Shown: positions 60,596 through 64,000 of the stretch, one piece after another
How positions within the stretch are numbered: position 1 is the first letter of the stretch
Layout: every line of letters starts with the position of its first letter
Assembly (NCBI GenBank): GCA_015146655.1
Contig: VKHL01000118.1
Coordinates: 25,559 to 89,558 of the forward strand
From: Ochromonas danica
Taxonomy: Eukaryota > Sar > Chrysophyceae > Chromulinales > Chromulinaceae
DNA: 64,000 nucleotides
Direction: 5' to 3'
Program-made: the position numbers and the translations under genes
The notes under the pieces: model-generated
Database searches by the model: none
Told to the model about the DNA's origin: nothing
The model's input: the letters and a program-made list of their open reading frames with translations, nothing else

Positions 60596-60911
60596 CCAGA
60601 GACGTCAAAAAACACAAACGCACCAGAAAACTCAAACGCTGACAGAAACATAACGGCTTTTTACATTCTTTTTCAGAGTTTTCAAAGAGCAATTTCTTTG
60701 TTTTCCTGCGTTCTCATACAAAATAGTGCATCAATTCAGAAATTTCCTTTTTTACATCAAAGTTAAAGCAGATGTTTAATGAAGTGCTTGAAAATTCGTG
60801 CAAATAACAGTCAAGGATCAGCAACAATATGTGATTGATGAGAATTTGATTTTGATGCTATTTCTGTCAGCGTTTGAGTTTCTGGTGCGTTTGTGTTTTT
60901 TGACGCTCTGG
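60596..60911. mobile_element. 316-bp MITE of the same TIR family
   Basis: It begins CCAGAGACGTC and ends GACGCTCTGG. The inverted repeats are 53 bases on the left (60596-60648) and 51 on the right (60861-60911), identical except for two one-base gaps. Both flanks are AGAT (60592-60595 and 60912-60915), a 4-base target duplication. A 72-base block at 60652-60723 matches 46323-46394 with one difference. The element has no coding capacity and is a non-autonomous member. Confidence 0.93.
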
Positions 60912-61156
60912 AGATCTCGAAAAATTGAAACAATGACAAAAAGTTCAAAGTTTAATATCAATGTAATCATCTGTGTGCAACCAAAAAGTATCAAACAACA
61001 CCACCACCAAGTAAACATAAAAATGCACAAGGTTTGAAGGTCATCACGATAGCATACTGCAGCAAAACAAACAATCTAGAGAAAACATTATAGAGTAGAA
61101 CACGAAGAATAGAACAATCAGAAATAGCAAGCAAGCATCGCAAAACTCAATCGAAG
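60912..61156. other. intergenic region between PSGQPS genes
   Basis: A 245-base stretch between the MITE and the stop of PSGQPS copy 2. It is AT-rich with no open frame of note and no resemblance to the flank of copy 1. Confidence 0.4.
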
Positions 61157-64000
61157 CTATATCATGATGGACACTTTATTGCAGGCCACACCATGGAAGC
61201 CTGGAAAGCATTTACACGTCCCTGTCTCGTAATCACATACTCCTCTACCTGAACAATCTCTCCCTGACTCGTCACCTAGACCGCCCAGTGGATCTGGTCG
61301 AGAAGGACATTCCTATACCGTATGATGATCATCATCATTCAAGGGGATAAGCTTCACATATCCTATCAAAAGAAGACATGTATGTCGGTTGTCTTACCCT
61401 CAGAGAACAGTCAGGCCCACGAAACCCTACATCGCAAGCACATCCCCAAATTTTCATCGCATCCCACGGAGTTTCATATACACGACCTGCTCGTTCAGCC
61501 AATGTTCTCATCGGAAGACATAATCCTCGACCATTGCAGTCCTATCAACACATGAAAACCAAGACAAGGTAAACCAATCAGTCCATAACAAGCATGTAAA
61601 TGATGATATCATCTCCCTACATTAAAGCATCGTAGCCTCTGGCAAGCCATCCCTTCAAACGGAGCCCAACAAATGCACTCTCTACAACAACCCAAATAGT
61701 ACCATCAAACATGCTGTAAGTATCGAAACATTCTTTTCAGCCCATCAATGCAAGAGATCGCTTTACCCCGTGTCTCGATCACATTCTCCTCGATTGGAGC
61801 ATTCCACCCAAGGATGGATATCATTGTTTCTCACGAGCACCTCAGCTGACCAGGCATAGCCTCTAACAAATACAAGTCCATCAACAGGATTAGTATATCA
61901 ATACAATAGTCACTCAATATCACTCTCGACATCAACACCAGCATTCGCTTGCTAGCTGCTTACTTACTTTGGACAAGCGCGCAAAGAACAATCTGCTCCT
62001 GTCCAAACTGCTTCACCATTCAAATCCGTGTAACAAGTACATTTGTCGCCGGGAGCTTCGCAGCGACCATGCCCGTTGCAGCCATTTTCACAGTGCATTC
62101 GATTAGCACTATGATAGCGCCTTTTATCAAACACATCTTGATAAGCCTCTCGGATAAAGGAAGGAGCTGAAGTAGGGTTGGAGGACGGTTGGCTGGAAGG
62201 TTGGCTGGAAGGCTGAGCAGAGGGTTGACCTGAGGGTTGTCCAGTCGGGCGAGAAGAAGGTTGACCTGAAGGCTGGCCTGAAGGCTGACTGGTGGGCTGT
62301 CCAGAGGGTTGAGCAGAAGGCTGTCCGCTGGGTTGTCCACTGGGTTGTCCTGAGGGTTGCCCGGACGGTTGTCCAGATGGTATCCCCGTTGGTTGCCCTG
62401 ACGGTTGACTTGAGGGCTGCCCAGAAGGCTTTGCTGACGGTTGTCCACTGGGCTGGCCACTAGGCTGACTAGATGGCTGACTAGATGGCAAAGATGTCGG
62501 TTGACCAGACGGCTGACCACTGGGCTGACTAGATGGCTGTCCACTCGGTTGGCATGAAGGCTGTCCACTAGGCTGACCGCTAGGAAGGCTACTGGGTTGT
62601 CCTGATGGTTGGTCTGAAGGTTGGCCAGAAGGCTGTCCTGATGGTCGGTTGGAAGGCTGCCCTGAAGGTTGGCCAGAGGGTTGTCCTGATGGACAACCAG
62701 AAGGTTGACTGGACGGCTGCAGGGAAGGCTGACCCGATGGCTGACCCGATGGTTGGCCAGAAGGTTGTGAACTTGGTTGACCAGAAGGCTGCCCTGAAGG
62801 TTGGCCACTTGGCTGACTCGATGGCTGACTCGATGGCTGACCAGAAGGCAGTCCACTCGGTTGTCCTGAAGGTTGACTCGAAGGTTGACCCGAGGGTTGT
62901 CCTGATGGACGACCAGAAGGTTGTGAACTAGGATGACTTGAAGGTTGACTACTTGGCTTCCCGCTCGGTTGACCCGAGGGTTGACCAGAAGGTTGGCCGG
63001 AAGGCTGACCTGAAGGTCCGCCACTTGGTTGGCCCGATGGTTGACCTGATGGCTGACCGCTCGGTCGACCAGAAGGCTGGCTGGAAGGTTGACCACTCGG
63101 CTGACCACTGGGCTGACCAGAAGGTTGGCTGCTGGGCTGACCAGAAGGTTGACCGGAAGGCTGACCTGAAGGTCGGCCACTAGGTTGACCCGATGGTTGA
63201 CCTGATGGCTGACCGCTCGGTCGACCAGAAGGTTGGCTGGAAGGTTGACCACTCGGCTGACCGCTTGGCTTGCCGCTCGGTTGACCCGAGGGTTGACCAC
63301 TAGGCTGCCCAGAAGGCTGGCCTGAAGGCTTCCCAGAAGGCTGGCCAGATGGCTGACCACTCGGCTGATTACTTGGCTGACCGCTCGGCTGGCCCGAAGG
63401 CTGACCTGAGGGCTGACCTGAAGGTTCACCTGTTGGTTGACTCGATGGTTTGGAACTCGGTTGTGCAGAAGGAGACCCAGATGGCTGGCTCGACGGTTGA
63501 GAACTGGGCTGGCCCGATGGACGACCAGATGGTTGGCCGGAAGGATGGCTGGAAGGCTGGCCCGATGGTTGCCCGCTGGGACGGGAAGATGGTTGGCCAC
63601 TTGGTTCAGAAGAAGGTTGAGACGAGGGCTGTCCACTGGGTGATGCGGAAGGTTGGGAAGAAGGATGTGAACTGGGCTGACGGGACGGTTGCCCAGTGGG
63701 ACTCGAAGTAGGTTGGCCTGAGGGTCTTGAACTGGGTTGAGAAGAAGGCTGAGTGGAGGGCGACGATGTTGGACGTAAAATAGGCTGAGCTGTAGGCTGG
63801 GAAGAAGGTTGCCCAGATGGTGTAGCGCTCGGTTGAGAAGATGGTTTGGAAGAAGGTTGGGAGCTCGGTTCAGACGAAGGCTGGCCACTTGGACTGGAGG
63901 TGGGTTGCTGGGAAGGCCTTGCACTCGGTTGAGAAGATGGTTTGGAAGAAGGTTGGGAGCTCGGTTCAGACGAAGGCTGGCCACTTGGACTGGAGGTGGG
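61157..64000 (-). CDS. secreted PSGQPS-repeat protein, copy 2 (5' end beyond window)
   Basis: Same exon plan as copy 1, shifted by 3,542 bases: 61968 to >64000, 61767-61862, 61621-61681, 61398-61541 and 61157-61312. The last four exons and their introns are essentially identical to copy 1. The repeat region stays open in the correct frame to the window edge, so the start and signal sequence are not seen. Only the last residues differ (CNKVSIMI against CNKASIVM). Near the edge a 96-base unit is duplicated (63825-63920 and 63921-64000). Confidence 0.88.
63825..64000 (-). repeat. 96-bp coding tandem repeat in PSGQPS copy 2
   Basis: The stretch GCGCTCGGTTGAGAAGATGG and what follows recurs 96 bases further on as GCACTCGGTTGAGAAGATGG with few changes. 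It keeps the reading frame (32 codons). Confidence 0.8.

Overview
The window is nuclear DNA of a eukaryotic protist. Genes lie on both strands, and most are interrupted by short GT-AG introns (about 45-170 bases). Intergenic gaps are usually 200-700 bases. A stramenopile (heterokont) is the best guess. The long Pro-Ser-Gln/Gly secreted proteins at the right end, the flavodoxin-type TYW1, the hybrid histidine kinase, the animal-like calmodulin and the selenoprotein all fit that group, but nothing in the window names the species. Exon joins below were worked out by hand from reading frame, splice signals and family similarity; none was tested against transcripts.

Left third (1-23 kb): a small membrane protein, calmodulin, a Swc5/BCNT chromatin protein, a secreted LNR-domain membrane protein, a selenoprotein W homologue with an in-frame TGA, a 1,154-residue protein of unknown role, a globin with an N-myristoylation-type start, a class I/II aminotransferase, a COQ3/UbiG ubiquinone methyltransferase, a secreted DxD glycosyltransferase, a DPY-30 subunit and a bacterial-type QorB quinone oxidoreductase.

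Middle (23-46 kb): an ABM-fold membrane protein, an SGNH-like secreted protein, a secreted protein with an AP2-like end, TYW1, a FAM221-like cysteine-rich protein, a large IQ-motif protein, a METTL13-like methyltransferase, a TAZ+ZZ zinc-finger protein, a PDIA6-type disulfide isomerase, a hybrid histidine kinase, a SET+MYND protein and a leucine-rich-repeat protein.

Right part (46-64 kb): a 2.1-kb terminal-inverted-repeat transposon relic, a FAM32/FRG1-like protein, a PC-esterase-like secreted protein, two tandem type-II peroxiredoxins, an NPSN-like SNARE carrying a 290-residue Pro/Ser/Thr tail, an aspartyl-tRNA synthetase, and two near-identical PSGQPS-repeat secreted proteins with EGF-like ends. 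A 316-base MITE of the same transposon family lies 144 bases upstream of the first of these.

Genes with related themes are redox and membrane functions (selenoprotein W, QorB, two peroxiredoxins, the ABM protein, the globin, PDI, COQ3). They do not form an operon, but several share an 11-base promoter motif, GTTAACTTCAC. The most notable items are the transposon family (CCAG...CTGG ends, apparent 4-base target duplications), the selenoprotein, the SNARE with an extracytoplasmic tail, the shared promoter motif and the mosaic identity of the two PSGQPS genes.
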